Shown one piece after another: positions 48,668-59,212 of a stretch of 64,000 bases of DNA; position 1 is the stretch's first letter; every line of letters begins with the position of its first letter. The notes beneath the pieces were generated by a model. It was not told the DNA's origin and searched no databases. It worked only from the letters and a program-made list of their open reading frames with translations. The stretch comes from Romboutsia sp. CE17 (lineage in GTDB: Bacteria; Bacillota; Clostridia; Peptostreptococcales; Peptostreptococcaceae), in NCBI RefSeq assembly GCF_012317385.1, contig NZ_CP051144.1:2976001-3040000 (forward strand), given 5' to 3'. Position numbers and translations under genes: made by a program.

Positions 48668-51016
48668 GTGGAAGAGAATTATACTAAGATAGATCGTGAA
48701 TTACCGTTAATTCCTCTTAGAGGATTAGCAATTTTTCCATACATGATATTAAATTTTGACGTAGGAAGAGAAATATCGTTAAAAGCATTAGATGAAGCTA
48801 TGTTAGGAGATGAATTAGTGTTTTTAACATCTCAAAAAGAAGTTGAAAAAGATGATCCTACAGAGGATGATTTTTATCATGTTGGTACAATATGTAAAGT
48901 AAAACAAATGATAAAATTACCTGGAGATACAGTTAGAGTATTAGTTGAGGGTATATCTAGAGGTAAAATAAAAGAATTAAACCAAGATGATGGTTTCTTC
49001 AAAGCTACAATAGAAGAAATTATATATGAAAAAGAAAATGCAGAAAATGATGTAGAGGTTGAGGCATTAGTAAGAAATGTATTTGATGCATTTGAAGAGT
49101 ACATAAATATAGGGAATAGAGTATCACCAGAAATACTTATATCTTTATCTGAAACAGAAAATGTAGATAGATTTATAGATACAATAGCGTCTAACATATA
49201 TTTAAAAAATAATCAAAAACAAGATGTATTAGAAGAATTTGATGTTAAGAAAAGATTAGAACTTGTATATACTATTTTATTAGAAGAAATTGATATATTA
49301 AAAATAGAAAAGAAAATAACTCTAAGAGTAAAAAAACAAATGAATAAAGTTCAAAAAGAGTATTATCTTAGAGAACAACTAAGAGCAATACAAAAGGAGT
49401 TAGGTGAAGAGGAAGATATAAACTCTGAAGCTGATGAATACAGGGAAAAACTAAAGAAAATAAAAGCTCCAAAAGAAACTAAAGAAAAAATAGGCAAAGA
49501 AATAGATAAGTTTTCTAAAATATCTCCAATGTCTCCAGATTTATCTGTTAGTAGAGCTTATTTAGATACAATATTTTCATTACCATGGAATAAAGAAACT
49601 AAAGATAAGCTAGATATATCAAAAGCAAAAGAAATATTAGATAAAGATCATTATGGATTAGAAAAAGTAAAAGAAAGAATTTTAGAATATTTAGCTATAA
49701 GAAAGTTATCTAAATCTATGAAAGGGCCTATAATATGTCTAGTAGGGCCTCCAGGTGTAGGTAAAACATCTATAGCAAAATCTATAGCAGAATCTTTAGG
49801 AAGAAATTTTGTTAGAATTTCTTTAGGTGGAGTTAGAGATGAAGCTGAAATAAGAGGTCATAGAAGAACTTATGTAGGTTCTATACCAGGTAGAATAATA
49901 AATGGATTAAAAGAAGCAAAAACTAAAAATCCGGTATTTTTATTGGATGAAATAGATAAAATGGCATCTGATTATAAAGGTGACCCAGCAGCAGCTATGT
50001 TAGAAGTATTAGATCCAGAACAAAACAAGACATTTGTAGATCATTACTTAGAAATACCATTTGATTTATCAAAAATATTATTTGTAACTACTGCAAATAG
50101 CCTAAGTACAATACCAGGTCCTTTATTAGATAGAATGGAAATAATAGAGGTATCAGGTTATATTGAAGAGGAAAAATTAAAAATAGCTGAAAAATATTTA
50201 CTTCCAAAGCAAATAAAAGAACATGCTTTAAAAGAAGACTTTGTAAAGATGGATGAAGCTACTATAAGAGATATAATAAACTATTATACTAGAGAGGCTG
50301 GAGTTAGAACTCTAGAAAGAACTTTAGGCAAAATTTGTAGAAAAGTCGCTAAGAAATATGTTGAAAATCCAGACTTAGAAAGTATAGAAGTTAACCAAGA
50401 TAATTTAGAAGAGTATTTAGGTAAAGATAAATATAGATATGACCTTGCAGGAACAAAACCTGAAGTGGGCTTAGTTACAGGATTAGCATGGACTTCAGTA
50501 GGAGGAGTTACACTTACTGTAGAAGTAAATGCACTACCTGGAAAAGGACAAATTGTCTTAACAGGTAAATTAGGAGATGTAATGAAAGAATCTGCTAGAA
50601 CAGCAATATCTTATATAAGATCTATAGCAGATAGATTTGATATAGACCCAGCGTTCTATCAAAATAAAGATATACATATACATTTACCTGAAGGAGCAAC
50701 TCCAAAAGATGGACCATCAGCAGGTATAACTATGGCACTTGCTGTAATATCTGCACTAACTAATATACCAGTTAGAAATGATGTTGCAATGACAGGAGAA
50801 ATAACTCTAAGGGGTAGGGTATTAGCCGTTGGAGGAGTTAGAGAAAAATTATTAGCTGCTCATAGAGCTGGAATTAAAAAGGTATTACTACCTAAGGATT
50901 GTGAATCTGACCTAGATGAAATACCTGAAAATGTAAAAGAGCAAATGGAATTTGTTCTTGTAGAAAATATGGACCAAGTGCTAGAAGAAGCATTAGTAAG
51001 GAATGGTGACAAGTAA
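48668..51016 (+). CDS. lon: ATP-dependent protease Lon
   Basis: A 782-residue LonA. The N-terminal substrate domain starts [16 protein letters not shown], the AAA+ module has Walker [10 protein letters not shown] and [10 protein letters not shown], and the protease domain has the catalytic serine in [12 protein letters not shown] with the lysine in [14 protein letters not shown] at 48668 is preferred since AAGGAG is eight bases before it; the GTG at 48659 overlaps this site. The stop overlaps the ysxC start (TAATG), so the two are coupled. Confidence 0.96.
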   Translation: MEENYTKIDRELPLIPLRGLAIFPYMILNFDVGREISLKALDEAMLGDELVFLTSQKEVEKDDPTEDDFYHVGTICKVKQMIKLPGDTVRVLVEGISRGKIKELNQDDGFFKATIEEIIYEKENAENDVEVEALVRNVFDAFEEYINIGNRVSPEILISLSETENVDRFIDTIASNIYLKNNQKQDVLEEFDVKKRLELVYTILLEEIDILKIEKKITLRVKKQMNKVQKEYYLREQLRAIQKELGEEEDINSEADEYREKLKKIKAPKETKEKIGKEIDKFSKISPMSPDLSVSRAYLDTIFSLPWNKETKDKLDISKAKEILDKDHYGLEKVKERILEYLAIRKLSKSMKGPIICLVGPPGVGKTSIAKSIAESLGRNFVRISLGGVRDEAEIRGHRRTYVGSIPGRIINGLKEAKTKNPVFLLDEIDKMASDYKGDPAAAMLEVLDPEQNKTFVDHYLEIPFDLSKILFVTTANSLSTIPGPLLDRMEIIEVSGYIEEEKLKIAEKYLLPKQIKEHALKEDFVKMDEATIRDIINYYTREAGVRTLERTLGKICRKVAKKYVENPDLESIEVNQDNLEEYLGKDKYRYDLAGTKPEVGLVTGLAWTSVGGVTLTVEVNALPGKGQIVLTGKLGDVMKESARTAISYIRSIADRFDIDPAFYQNKDIHIHLPEGATPKDGPSAGITMALAVISALTNIPVRNDVAMTGEITLRGRVLAVGGVREKLLAAHRAGIKKVLLPKDCESDLDEIPENVKEQMEFVLVENMDQVLEEALVRNGDK

Positions 51017-51627
51017 TGAAGATTAGAAGCACAGAAATGGTTGTAAGTGCAGTAAATAGAAATCAATATCCATCAGAAGGAATACCTGAAATAGCATTAG
51101 TTGGGAGATCAAATGTAGGAAAATCTTCGACAATAAATACTTTATTAAATAGAAGAAATTTTGCTAGAACAAGTCAAACTCCAGGTAAAACTAGAACTAT
51201 AAATTTCTTCCTTATAAATAATGAATTTTACTTTGTAGATCTTCCGGGATATGGTTATGCTAAAATTGCAAAGTCAGAAAAAGAAAAATGGGGAGTTATA
51301 ATGGAAAGATATTTACAGGATAGAGATGAGCTTTGTGCAATATTCTTACTTGTAGATATAAGACATGAACCTACTAATGATGACGTTATGATGTATGAAT
51401 GGATAAAGCACTTTGGATATAATTGTGTAGTAATAGCTACAAAAGCAGATAAAATATCTAGAGGGCAATATCAAAAACATTTTAGTATAATAAGAAAGAA
51501 ATTACAGTTAGAAAAAGATGAAAAAATAATTCCTATATCTTCACTAAAGAAAACTGGAGTTGAAGAAGTATGGAATGAAATAATAAATCAATACAAAGAA
51601 GCTGGATATGAAATAACTGAAGATTAA
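51016..51627 (+). CDS. ysxC: Ribosome biogenesis GTPase YsxC/EngB
   Basis: A 203-residue GTPase needed for 50S ribosomal subunit assembly in Bacillus. G-motifs are G1 GRSNVGKSS near residue 30, G3 DLPGYGYAK near 75 and G4 TKADK near 142, with the SSLKKTG G5 region. The lon-ysxC overlap is common in Firmicutes. Confidence 0.96.
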   Translation: MKIRSTEMVVSAVNRNQYPSEGIPEIALVGRSNVGKSSTINTLLNRRNFARTSQTPGKTRTINFFLINNEFYFVDLPGYGYAKIAKSEKEKWGVIMERYLQDRDELCAIFLLVDIRHEPTNDDVMMYEWIKHFGYNCVVIATKADKISRGQYQKHFSIIRKKLQLEKDEKIIPISSLKKTGVEEVWNEIINQYKEAGYEITED

Positions 51628-51634
51628 TCATATA

Positions 51635-51672
51635 AAAAATGCATGTGTTTAAACAAATACATGCATTTTTTT
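51635..51672 (+). terminator. Terminator after ysxC
   Basis: AAAATGCATGT / ACATGCATTTT with T-run of seven. Confidence 0.9.
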
Positions 51673-51855
51673 AGCTTAAGATAATTATACTAAATTAATA
51701 ACTGTTAGAGGTTGAAATATTTCTACAAAGAAATGAGAAGATTTATAATAAAGTTATATATATAATATTTAATTACCAATATATATGTGGTAAAATGTGT
51801 AAACATAAGAATAATTTATGAAATTATATAAATTATAAGCGAGGAGAATAGTTTT

Positions 51856-53211
51856 ATGAGTAATAATAATCAAACATTAAGAAAAACTATCGGACTTAGT
51901 GCAGCTCTTTCTACTGTAGTTGGAATACTAATAGGATCTGGAGTGTTTTTTAAACCTCAGGCTATATACACAGCTACAAATGGAGGTCCAGGATTAGGTA
52001 TATTAGCTTGGGTAATTGGAGGTATTATAACTATTACAGCTGGACTTACTGCATCTGAAATATCTTCAAGTATAACTAAATCAGGTGGAATGATAGTTTA
52101 CATGGAAGAAATATATGGTAAAAAAATTGGTTTTTTAACAGGTTGGGTTCAAGGTATGTTGTTTATACCAGCTATAGCTGGAGCTTTAGGAATTATATTT
52201 GCTCAAGAAGTTGTTTCTTTATTAGGAATACAAGATAAGATATATGTAATAATTATAGCAATATTAGTTATAGTATTTTTAGCATTATTAAATTCTTTAG
52301 GAGCTAAATTTGGTGGAGGAATACAGACTGCGTCAACTATATGTAAATTAATACCATTAGCAGTAATTATAATATTTGGATTTACAAAAGGAGATTCTAC
52401 ATCAGCAATTATTACGCCGATTGTAGGAGAAGGAACTAATACATTTTCTGCTATATCTCAGGTATTGCTAGCTACTTTATTTGCTTATGATGGTTGGATA
52501 TTTGTAGGGGCTTTAGCTGGAGAAATGAAAAATCCATCTAAGCATTTACCGATAGCAATAGTTGGTGGTATATCAGTTGTCATGGCAGTATATTTATTAA
52601 TAAATGTAGCATACTTATTTGTTGTTCCAGCTTCAGAACTAGCTATGTCAAACGCACCAGCTACTTTAGTAGCAAGTAAATTATTTGGAAGTATGGGATC
52701 TAAGGTAATAAGTGTAGGGATATTGATATCTGTATTTGGTACATTAAATGGATTTTTACTAACAGGTGGTAGAATTCCTTATACTATGGCATGTGAAGGA
52801 AAAATACCTTTCTCAAATGTATTTTCAAAGTTAAACAATAATGGAGTACCTATAAATGGAACTTGGTTAGTTGTTGGATTAGCAACATTATACTCTTTAA
52901 CAGGTCAATTTAACTTATTATCTGATTTAGCAATGTTTACAATATGGATATTTTACACAATGTTATTTGTAGGAGTAATAAAACTTAGAAAAACTAGACC
53001 AGAAATGAGTAGACCATACAAAGTACCTTTATATCCTATAATACCTATAATAGCAACTATAGGAGGTATCTTCATAGTTATAAGTACCTTAATAAGCCAG
53101 CCTAAGAATGCTATATCAGGTATAATAATAACGCTTATAGGTTTACCAGTATATGAATTAACAATTAAAAGTAAAGAAAATAATAAGCGTAAATCTAATC
53201 AAACAGCTTAA
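51856..53211 (+). CDS. APC-family amino acid permease
   Basis: A 451-residue transporter with twelve predicted helices. The first helix signature (IGLSAALSTVVGILIGSGVFFKP) and the SSSITKSGGMIVYMEEIYGKKIGFLTGWVQ block fit the LAT/SteT-like amino acid exchanger branch of the APC superfamily. The C-terminus is basic. It stands alone, with GAGGAG ahead of the ATG. The substrate (perhaps Ser/Thr or other neutral amino acids) is not determined. Confidence 0.88.
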   Translation: MSNNNQTLRKTIGLSAALSTVVGILIGSGVFFKPQAIYTATNGGPGLGILAWVIGGIITITAGLTASEISSSITKSGGMIVYMEEIYGKKIGFLTGWVQGMLFIPAIAGALGIIFAQEVVSLLGIQDKIYVIIIAILVIVFLALLNSLGAKFGGGIQTASTICKLIPLAVIIIFGFTKGDSTSAIITPIVGEGTNTFSAISQVLLATLFAYDGWIFVGALAGEMKNPSKHLPIAIVGGISVVMAVYLLINVAYLFVVPASELAMSNAPATLVASKLFGSMGSKVISVGILISVFGTLNGFLLTGGRIPYTMACEGKIPFSNVFSKLNNNGVPINGTWLVVGLATLYSLTGQFNLLSDLAMFTIWIFYTMLFVGVIKLRKTRPEMSRPYKVPLYPIIPIIATIGGIFIVISTLISQPKNAISGIIITLIGLPVYELTIKSKENNKRKSNQTA

Positions 53212-53330
53212 TATAAATTAAATATTATTTTACTTCCCCCTATAGTTTTCTATTTATAAATTTTTATACAGTAACAAATATTGTATAAAAGTAATATCTT
53301 AAAGTAGTAGAAATCTTAGGGGGTATTTAT

Positions 53331-54407
53331 ATGTCAGGAAAAGTTAGAAAAATATTTCCAGGGGGAAATACGTCAAATGGATCTAAGCCATTATTTGAGT
53401 ATATAATACCTGAAAATGTAAATAGAATATTTTGTTTAAAAGGTGGTCCTGGAGTAGGCAAATCATCTATGATGAAAAAAATTGCCGCCGAATTTATTGA
53501 GAAAGGATATGATATTGAATTACATCATTGTCCATCTGATCCAAGTTCATTAGATGCTATTGTTATAAAAAAATTAGGTGTAGTATTTTTAGATGGAACA
53601 TCTCCTCATATTGTAGATCCTAAAAATCCAGGTGCTATAGATGAAATAATAAATTTGGGAGAATATTGGAACACTGATGAATTAGAAAAAAATAAAAAAG
53701 AAATAATTGAATGTGGAAAAGAAATAAGTAGTTTCTTTAGAAGATGTTATAAGTATTTAAAAGCAGCAGAGCCTATATATTATGATATAGAAGAAAGATA
53801 TTCAGATTGTATGGACTTTGGAAAAGTAAATGAAATGACTGAATATTTTATTGATAGTATTTTTAAAAATGTTTTAAATAAAGGTGAGTATAAAAAACCA
53901 AGACATTTATTTGGAACAGCAATAACTCCAATAGGACATATAGATTATTCAGATAGTTTACTAGGTGAAGTTGAAAAAATTTATTATTTAAGAGGTAATA
54001 TTGGGTGTGGAAGAACTACATTCTTGAAAAAAGTATATGAAAAAGCAATTGATAAAGGTATGAAAGTAGAAGTTTATCATTATCCATTAATACCTGATAA
54101 AATTGAGGGTATATTGATTAATGATTTAAATATTGCTATAACTACAAGTAATATATATAGCGAAAAAGAATGTATAGATTTAACACAGTTTTTAGATAAA
54201 GAAAAGTTAATAAAATATGAAGGAGAAATAGAATTTGACAAGCACGTGTTTGATGAATTGATAAACTATGCTATTTCTAATTTAAAAAAAGCAAAAGCTA
54301 AACATGATGTAATTGAAGCTTACTATATTCCAAATATGTATTTTGATGAGATAGATAAATTAAAGGATGAGTTAATTCAAAGAATATTAAAATATGAAAA
54401 AAAATAA
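53331..54407 (+). CDS. Double P-loop ATPase, PRK06851-like
   Basis: A 358-residue protein built of two related ATPase halves. The first has a classic Walker A, KGGPGVGKSSMMKK, near residue 37. The second has RGNIGCGRTTFLKK near residue 222, a P-loop in which the lysine is replaced by arginine, so it may not hydrolyse ATP. It matches a conserved Firmicute family of unknown function. The start follows TTAGGGGG, and a terminator follows directly. Confidence 0.75.
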   Translation: MSGKVRKIFPGGNTSNGSKPLFEYIIPENVNRIFCLKGGPGVGKSSMMKKIAAEFIEKGYDIELHHCPSDPSSLDAIVIKKLGVVFLDGTSPHIVDPKNPGAIDEIINLGEYWNTDELEKNKKEIIECGKEISSFFRRCYKYLKAAEPIYYDIEERYSDCMDFGKVNEMTEYFIDSIFKNVLNKGEYKKPRHLFGTAITPIGHIDYSDSLLGEVEKIYYLRGNIGCGRTTFLKKVYEKAIDKGMKVEVYHYPLIPDKIEGILINDLNIAITTSNIYSEKECIDLTQFLDKEKLIKYEGEIEFDKHVFDELINYAISNLKKAKAKHDVIEAYYIPNMYFDEIDKLKDELIQRILKYEKK

Positions 54408-54436
54408 AAAATCTGCCTTTATAGGCAGATCTTTTT
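54408..54436 (+). terminator. Terminator after P-loop ATPase gene
   Basis: ATCTGCCT / AGGCAGAT with a four-base loop and TTTTT. Confidence 0.85.
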
Positions 54437-54605
54437 ATATAATTATATATTTTTTTATAAATTTAATATTTAACTAAATAAAGTAAGTTTACAAAAGGGT
54501 AATGATATTTTTATGATATTAAAATAAAATATAAGATATAAAAGGAATAAAAATAAATGAAAAAATGTTTATATGTAAAAAATAATTTATTAGGAGTAGT
54601 TCTGT

Positions 54606-55286
54606 ATGAAAAAAAAATATATGTTGATAATACTAGCGAGTACAGTTTTAGGTATATTAATTGGAAGTATAATAAAGGATTTTCAATCAAAAAAAGAATT
54701 ATATATTAGTAAAGATGATATAGTTAAAAAAGAAATAAAAGTAGCAAAAAAATCTATTAAAAACTTAAAAAAAGAAAAGATAGATTTAGATGAAGAATTA
54801 GATACTTTAAAAGAAAAATATATAGAAGAATCAGATATTAATCAGATTGAAGAACTAAAAGAGATATTATCTTATACAGATGTACAAGGTGATGGAATTA
54901 CAATAAAAATAGATTCATTAAATGAGGATGTTGGAAATATAGCTAATTCAGTAGATTATAATAAGATATTAATAAATCTAGTAAATAATTTAAAAGTTAA
55001 CGGAGGAAAATATATAAGTATAAATGGGCAAAGGTTAAATCAATATTCAGAGATTATATTAGCAGGAAGTCATATAAATATTAACTCTGTACCAATAGCG
55101 CAGCCTTATGAAGTTAAAGTTATAGGGGATTTAGAAAAATTATCTAGTTATATAAATGAAAATAATAATTATATAGAAAATATAGCAGAAAATTACCCTA
55201 TGAAAGTAGAGTATAAGATAGAAAAAAATATAAGTTTACCTAAGATAGAAGTACCAAATAAACTAAAATATATAAAGGAGGGATAG
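54606..55286 (+). CDS. DUF881 membrane-anchored protein
   Basis: A 226-residue protein with one N-terminal membrane segment (YMLIILASTVLGILIGSII), a coiled coil (residues about 35-85) and a DUF881 domain around VQGDGITIKIDSL and YISINGQRLNQYSEIILAGSHININ. The family is common in Firmicutes, often near division genes, with no firm function. It ends three bases before the proposed pilB start, so it is probably the first gene of the pilus operon. Confidence 0.8.
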   Translation: MKKKYMLIILASTVLGILIGSIIKDFQSKKELYISKDDIVKKEIKVAKKSIKNLKKEKIDLDEELDTLKEKYIEESDINQIEELKEILSYTDVQGDGITIKIDSLNEDVGNIANSVDYNKILINLVNNLKVNGGKYISINGQRLNQYSEIILAGSHININSVPIAQPYEVKVIGDLEKLSSYINENNNYIENIAENYPMKVEYKIEKNISLPKIEVPNKLKYIKEG

Positions 55287-55289
55287 TAG

Positions 55290-56660
55290 ATATACTTAGA
55301 TAACAATTTAGTAAATATAATACCTGAAAAGTTAGCTAAAAAATATAATTTATATCCTATTAAACTTGAAGAAAATAATCTTACAATAGGAATAGAGAAA
55401 GATAATATACAAGCAATTCAAGATTTAAAGATAGCTACAGGTATGAATATTATATTGCAAAAAGTAAATTCAAAACTAATCAAAGAAAATATGGACAGAT
55501 ATTATAGTGAGAATATTAAGTCTAGCGATGATTATGCAAAAAATTTATTTGAAGATATACTAGCTAGTGCTGTAAGAGAGAATGCTAGTGATATACATAT
55601 AGAGCCTTTTAAAGACTATATGGTAATACGAAATAGGATAGATGGAGAATTAAAGGAAGTATCTAAGTTTAATATTGATTTATATCCAGCTTTAGCATCG
55701 GTTATTAAATTAGAAGCACATATGGATATTACAGAAAAGAGACTACCGCAGGATGGACGTGTAGATTTAGATATTAATGGGAGCATAATAGATGTAAGGG
55801 TTTCAACTATACCAACCATATATAAAGAAAAAATAGTGCTTAGAATTTTAAATAGAAATTCATTTTTAAAAACTACAGAAGAACTGGGTTTTTCAAAAGA
55901 TGCAATAAAAATAATTGGCAATATAATAAACAAAAAATCGGGTATTTTACTAGTAACAGGACCAACTGGAAGCGGAAAAACAACAACTGTATACTCTATA
56001 TTAAATGAATTATTAAATACAAGTAAAAATATTATGACTATAGAAAATCCAGTAGAATATAAAATGGATGGGATAAATCAGATACAGGTTAATTCTAAAA
56101 TCGGATTAACGTTTGATAAAGGACTACGTGCTATTTTGAGGCAAGACCCAGATATTATTATGGTTGGAGAAATTAGAGATATAGAAACTGCAAAAATAGC
56201 TGTTAGAGCAGCTATAACAGGTCATTTAGTAATAAGTACAATGCATACTAATGATTCTATATCATCAATAGCTAGATTAATAGATATGCAAATTCCTACA
56301 TATCTTATAAATTCATCTTTAATAGGGGTTATATCGCAACGATTAGTAAGAAAACTTTGTACTAAATGTAGTCATGACATATCAATAGTTGATAATGATG
56401 GAAATAAAGTAAATACAAAGGTTGCTATTGGGTGTGATGAATGTAATAACGGTTACATTGGAAGAGTTCCAATATATGAAATTTTAGAAATTAATGACGA
56501 TATAAAATTATCTATAAGTAAAATGAAAGATTCTAAAGAAATAAAAGAAATAGCAATAAAAAATGGAATGATAACCTTTGAAGATACTTATAAAAAATTA
56601 GTAGAAGAAAAAATTATAACAATTGAAGAAGTTTTAATTTCAAATTATATAGAATCATAA
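55290..56660 (+). CDS. pilB: Type IV pilus assembly ATPase PilB with apparent AUA start
   Basis: The hexameric ATPase that powers pilus extension. Walker [14 protein letters not shown], the Asp box and Walker B ILRQDPDIIMVGEIRD, the His box GHLVISTMHTND, and a tetracysteine zinc site (CTKCSHD, GCDECNNGYIGRVPIYEIL) are all present. The frame is open upstream of the first ATG (55443) for 51 codons that read as the normal T2SSE N-terminal domain (IPEKLAKKYNLYPIKLEENN). It has no ATG, GTG or TTG there. The likely start is ATA at 55290, eight bases after GGAGG. The protein from that codon is 456 residues. The cluster order matches the secondary pilus cluster remembered from C. difficile. Confidence 0.85.
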   Translation: MYLDNNLVNIIPEKLAKKYNLYPIKLEENNLTIGIEKDNIQAIQDLKIATGMNIILQKVNSKLIKENMDRYYSENIKSSDDYAKNLFEDILASAVRENASDIHIEPFKDYMVIRNRIDGELKEVSKFNIDLYPALASVIKLEAHMDITEKRLPQDGRVDLDINGSIIDVRVSTIPTIYKEKIVLRILNRNSFLKTTEELGFSKDAIKIIGNIINKKSGILLVTGPTGSGKTTTVYSILNELLNTSKNIMTIENPVEYKMDGINQIQVNSKIGLTFDKGLRAILRQDPDIIMVGEIRDIETAKIAVRAAITGHLVISTMHTNDSISSIARLIDMQIPTYLINSSLIGVISQRLVRKLCTKCSHDISIVDNDGNKVNTKVAIGCDECNNGYIGRVPIYEILEINDDIKLSISKMKDSKEIKEIAIKNGMITFEDTYKKLVEEKIITIEEVLISNYIES

Positions 56661-56673
56661 GGAGATATATTTA

Positions 56674-57858
56674 GTGAATTCATATAAATGTGTTTTTTAT
56701 AATGAAAATAATGAAAGAGAAGTTCAAAGGGTTATATTAGAAACAGAACAAGATGTGATTAAATATGCCACTAAAAATAATTATAGAATAGCATCTATAG
56801 AAAAAGAACTAAATTTATTGAGAGAAAGTAATATAACATACAAGGAATTACGCATACTTTGTAATGAGATGGGGATATTGCTTGAATCAGGATGTGAGAT
56901 AACTAAGTTATTTGAAATGGTAAGGCTAAACTCTAATAAAAAAGTATCTAAAGTATTAGAACAAATTTCAAATTATATTCAAAAAGGAAATTCAATCAGT
57001 GAGGCATTTCAAAAAACAAATAAATTTTCAAAGTTTTTTACTAGTATGATTAAAGCAGGAGAAATAAGTGGAAACCTAGATATAGTAATGACTAGGTTAT
57101 CACAATATTATGATAAGGAGTACAAGCTAAAATCTAAGATAAAATCCATGCTAATATATCCAGTTTTTCTAATAATATTAGCTATGATATCTTCGTTGTT
57201 TATATTTATATCAATAATACCTAATTTTCAAACTATATTTATTAACAATGGGCTGAATCCTCCTGTCTTTACAAAAATATTAATAAATTTATCAATATTT
57301 ATAAAAAGTTATTTTACATACATATTAGTCTTAAATATATTTCTGATGTGTTTTATATTTTACAAAATAAAGACTAGTAATAAGGTAAAAGAATATATCG
57401 AAAAAATTCAGTTAAAAATTCCAATCATAAAAAATATAACTAAATTACTTATAACAACAAAGTTCTCTAGAGCATTTTATATTTTAAATAAAAGTGGCAT
57501 AGAGATAATAGAGTCTATAGAAATATCATCTCAAGTTGTAGATAATCACATTTTATATAACGAAATTTTAAATTGTAAAGAAAATATAAGAAGAGGTAGT
57601 ACTATAGGTGAATCTTTAAGTTTGGTTCAAGTATTCCCTGATTTATTTTTAAAAATGATAGGAATAGGAGAGGAAAGTGGAAGTTTAGATAAAACACTAA
57701 GTATGTTAAGTAAGTTTTATGAAGAAGAATTAGAAAATAAGATTGATCAAGGTATGAAGATAATAGAACCAATAATAATTGTAACAGTTTCAATAGTTAT
57801 TGGAGCGGTAATTATAGCAATGTTATTGCCTATGTTTGATGCAATAACTGCAATTTAA
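56674..57858 (+). CDS. pilC: Type IV pilus inner-membrane platform protein PilC
   Basis: A 394-residue GspF/PilC-family polytopic protein. Two T2SSF domains are seen, each with the ExGxxLxxAF-like block (KGNSISEAFQ near residue 108; RGSTIGESLS near 310) and the MIKAGEISGNLD / MIGIGEESGSLD motif. Three hydrophobic segments are visible, the last at the C-terminus (IIVTVSIVIGAVIIAMLLPMF). It recruits PilB and helps assemble pilin. A GTG start follows AAGGAG, 13 bases after pilB. Confidence 0.92.
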   Translation: MNSYKCVFYNENNEREVQRVILETEQDVIKYATKNNYRIASIEKELNLLRESNITYKELRILCNEMGILLESGCEITKLFEMVRLNSNKKVSKVLEQISNYIQKGNSISEAFQKTNKFSKFFTSMIKAGEISGNLDIVMTRLSQYYDKEYKLKSKIKSMLIYPVFLIILAMISSLFIFISIIPNFQTIFINNGLNPPVFTKILINLSIFIKSYFTYILVLNIFLMCFIFYKIKTSNKVKEYIEKIQLKIPIIKNITKLLITTKFSRAFYILNKSGIEIIESIEISSQVVDNHILYNEILNCKENIRRGSTIGESLSLVQVFPDLFLKMIGIGEESGSLDKTLSMLSKFYEEELENKIDQGMKIIEPIIIVTVSIVIGAVIIAMLLPMFDAITAI

Positions 57859-57898
57859 AAACAATGAAAATATATTTTAAAATAGGAGAAAAAGTAAA

Positions 57899-58285
57899 AT
57901 GAAAGTAAGAAACTTAAAAGGAAGAAGGAGAAAAGGTTTTACTCTGGTTGAAATGGTAATGGTAGTGGTTATCCTTGGAATATTATCTAGTACGGCATTA
58001 ATGAAGTATGATGAAATTCAAAAAAATGCTAAGCTTAATGCTGATTACGCAAGTGCATCAACTATAGCAACTGCTACTACAATGGCTCTTAATGATGGGA
58101 AAATCACCTCAAGTACAGATGATAAGATGACAGCTCTCGTTAATGGAGGTTACTTACAGTCGAAGGTTAAGTGTAATACAACTAATTCAGACTTTGTAAT
58201 AACTATAGATAACAATAACAATGTCATAGAAATCACTTCTGGAAGTGGAACTAGTGAAATGAAATTTTATCCTATTTCAAAGTAA
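57899..58285 (+). CDS. pilA: Type IV prepilin (major pilin candidate)
   Basis: A 128-residue prepilin with a short, strongly basic leader of 13 residues (KVRNLKGRRRKG) and the cleavage and methylation site G-FTLVE, with Glu at the +5 position, followed by the hydrophobic helix MVMVVVILGILSSTAL. The mature globular part has the alanine-rich helix and a small beta domain. Processing needs a PilD peptidase, which is not in the window. It follows pilC and precedes pilM, supporting its role as the pilin of this cluster. Confidence 0.9.
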   Translation: MKVRNLKGRRRKGFTLVEMVMVVVILGILSSTALMKYDEIQKNAKLNADYASASTIATATTMALNDGKITSSTDDKMTALVNGGYLQSKVKCNTTNSDFVITIDNNNNVIEITSGSGTSEMKFYPISK

Positions 58286-58344
58286 AATTTCCTAGATATT
58301 AATATAAATATTTACAAATTATTTACTATTAAAGAGGTGATAAT

Positions 58345-59196
58345 ATAAAACATATTATAAATATAGAATTAAATAACTCTTGTATAAGGGTTATTTTTAT
58401 AAGAAAAGGTATACGAAATATCTATATAGATGAAGAATTCTTTGAAATTTTAAATTTAAAATATGAAAATACTAACAATATAATATCAAAAGTAAATAGA
58501 ATAATTAAAAATCATATATCTAATTTAGGAAAAATTAAAACTAATAATCTCACTATATTTTATAATCTACAAACAGAAGATATCATAGTAAGAAATATAG
58601 AAAAAGTAAATATAAAAAATAAGAAAGATATTTTAGGATTAATAAAATATGAAATAAATCAGTATATACCTATAAATATTGATGATTATAAAATTAGATA
58701 TAAAATAATAGATGAAGTAGATAACATAGCAACGATTCAGGTTATACTATTTCCAAAATATATAATAGAGTTGTGTAAAAATATATCTAAATCAGTGAAT
58801 ATTAAAGCAAAAATAATAAATGTAAACTTTGATATTTTACAAAAGCTAATAGAGCATAGAATTATAAATATGAATAGTGATAAATGTATATTTTTAGAAA
58901 TAAGAAAAGATGAATTATTATTGAATAAGGTCATCAATGGTAAAGTATATGAATCATATATATTACCTAAAAATAATTACTCTCGTGAGTATATAAATAA
59001 ATTAGGATATACTATGAAAACTATATACTACTATGGAAAAGAAGGCTTAGCTTTAGATGATAAAGAGATATTCAAATTAGAAAATGTAGAGATAAATCCT
59101 GTAATTTTAAATATGAGTAATAAAAACATAAGCATATCAAAAGATTTGGATCAAGATGTAAGCAAGTATATAAATTCAATAGGTATTGTAATATAG
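58345..59196 (+). CDS. pilM: PilM-like pilus protein with apparent AUA start
   Basis: A 283-residue protein of the actin-like PilM type, which binds PilN on the cytosolic face and links the pilus machine. The frame is open from 58333; the only ATG/GTG/TTG-type start is a TTG at 58771, deep inside. A strong site AAAGAGGTGAT at 58331-58341 is followed by AATATAAAACAT, so the codon in the start position is ATA (58345). Related genes usually read GAGGTGATAATATG there. The N-terminus KHIINIELNNSCIRVIFIRKG resembles the PilM actin fold start, and KKDILGLIKYEINQYIPINI is PilM-like. Identification is by context and pattern. Confidence 0.7.
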   Translation: MKHIINIELNNSCIRVIFIRKGIRNIYIDEEFFEILNLKYENTNNIISKVNRIIKNHISNLGKIKTNNLTIFYNLQTEDIIVRNIEKVNIKNKKDILGLIKYEINQYIPINIDDYKIRYKIIDEVDNIATIQVILFPKYIIELCKNISKSVNIKAKIINVNFDILQKLIEHRIINMNSDKCIFLEIRKDELLLNKVINGKVYESYILPKNNYSREYINKLGYTMKTIYYYGKEGLALDDKEIFKLENVEINPVILNMSNKNISISKDLDQDVSKYINSIGIVI

Positions 59197-59212
59197 GGAT
59201 AGAGTATAAAAA

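Noticed and set aside
54437-54605. Search for a c-di-GMP riboswitch before the pilus cluster
   Set aside because: The leader is short and AT-rich with no recognisable aptamer core or terminator.
55443-56660. pilB beginning at the first ATG
   Set aside because: The upstream in-frame sequence reads as the normal N-terminal domain and the ATG lacks a ribosome site.
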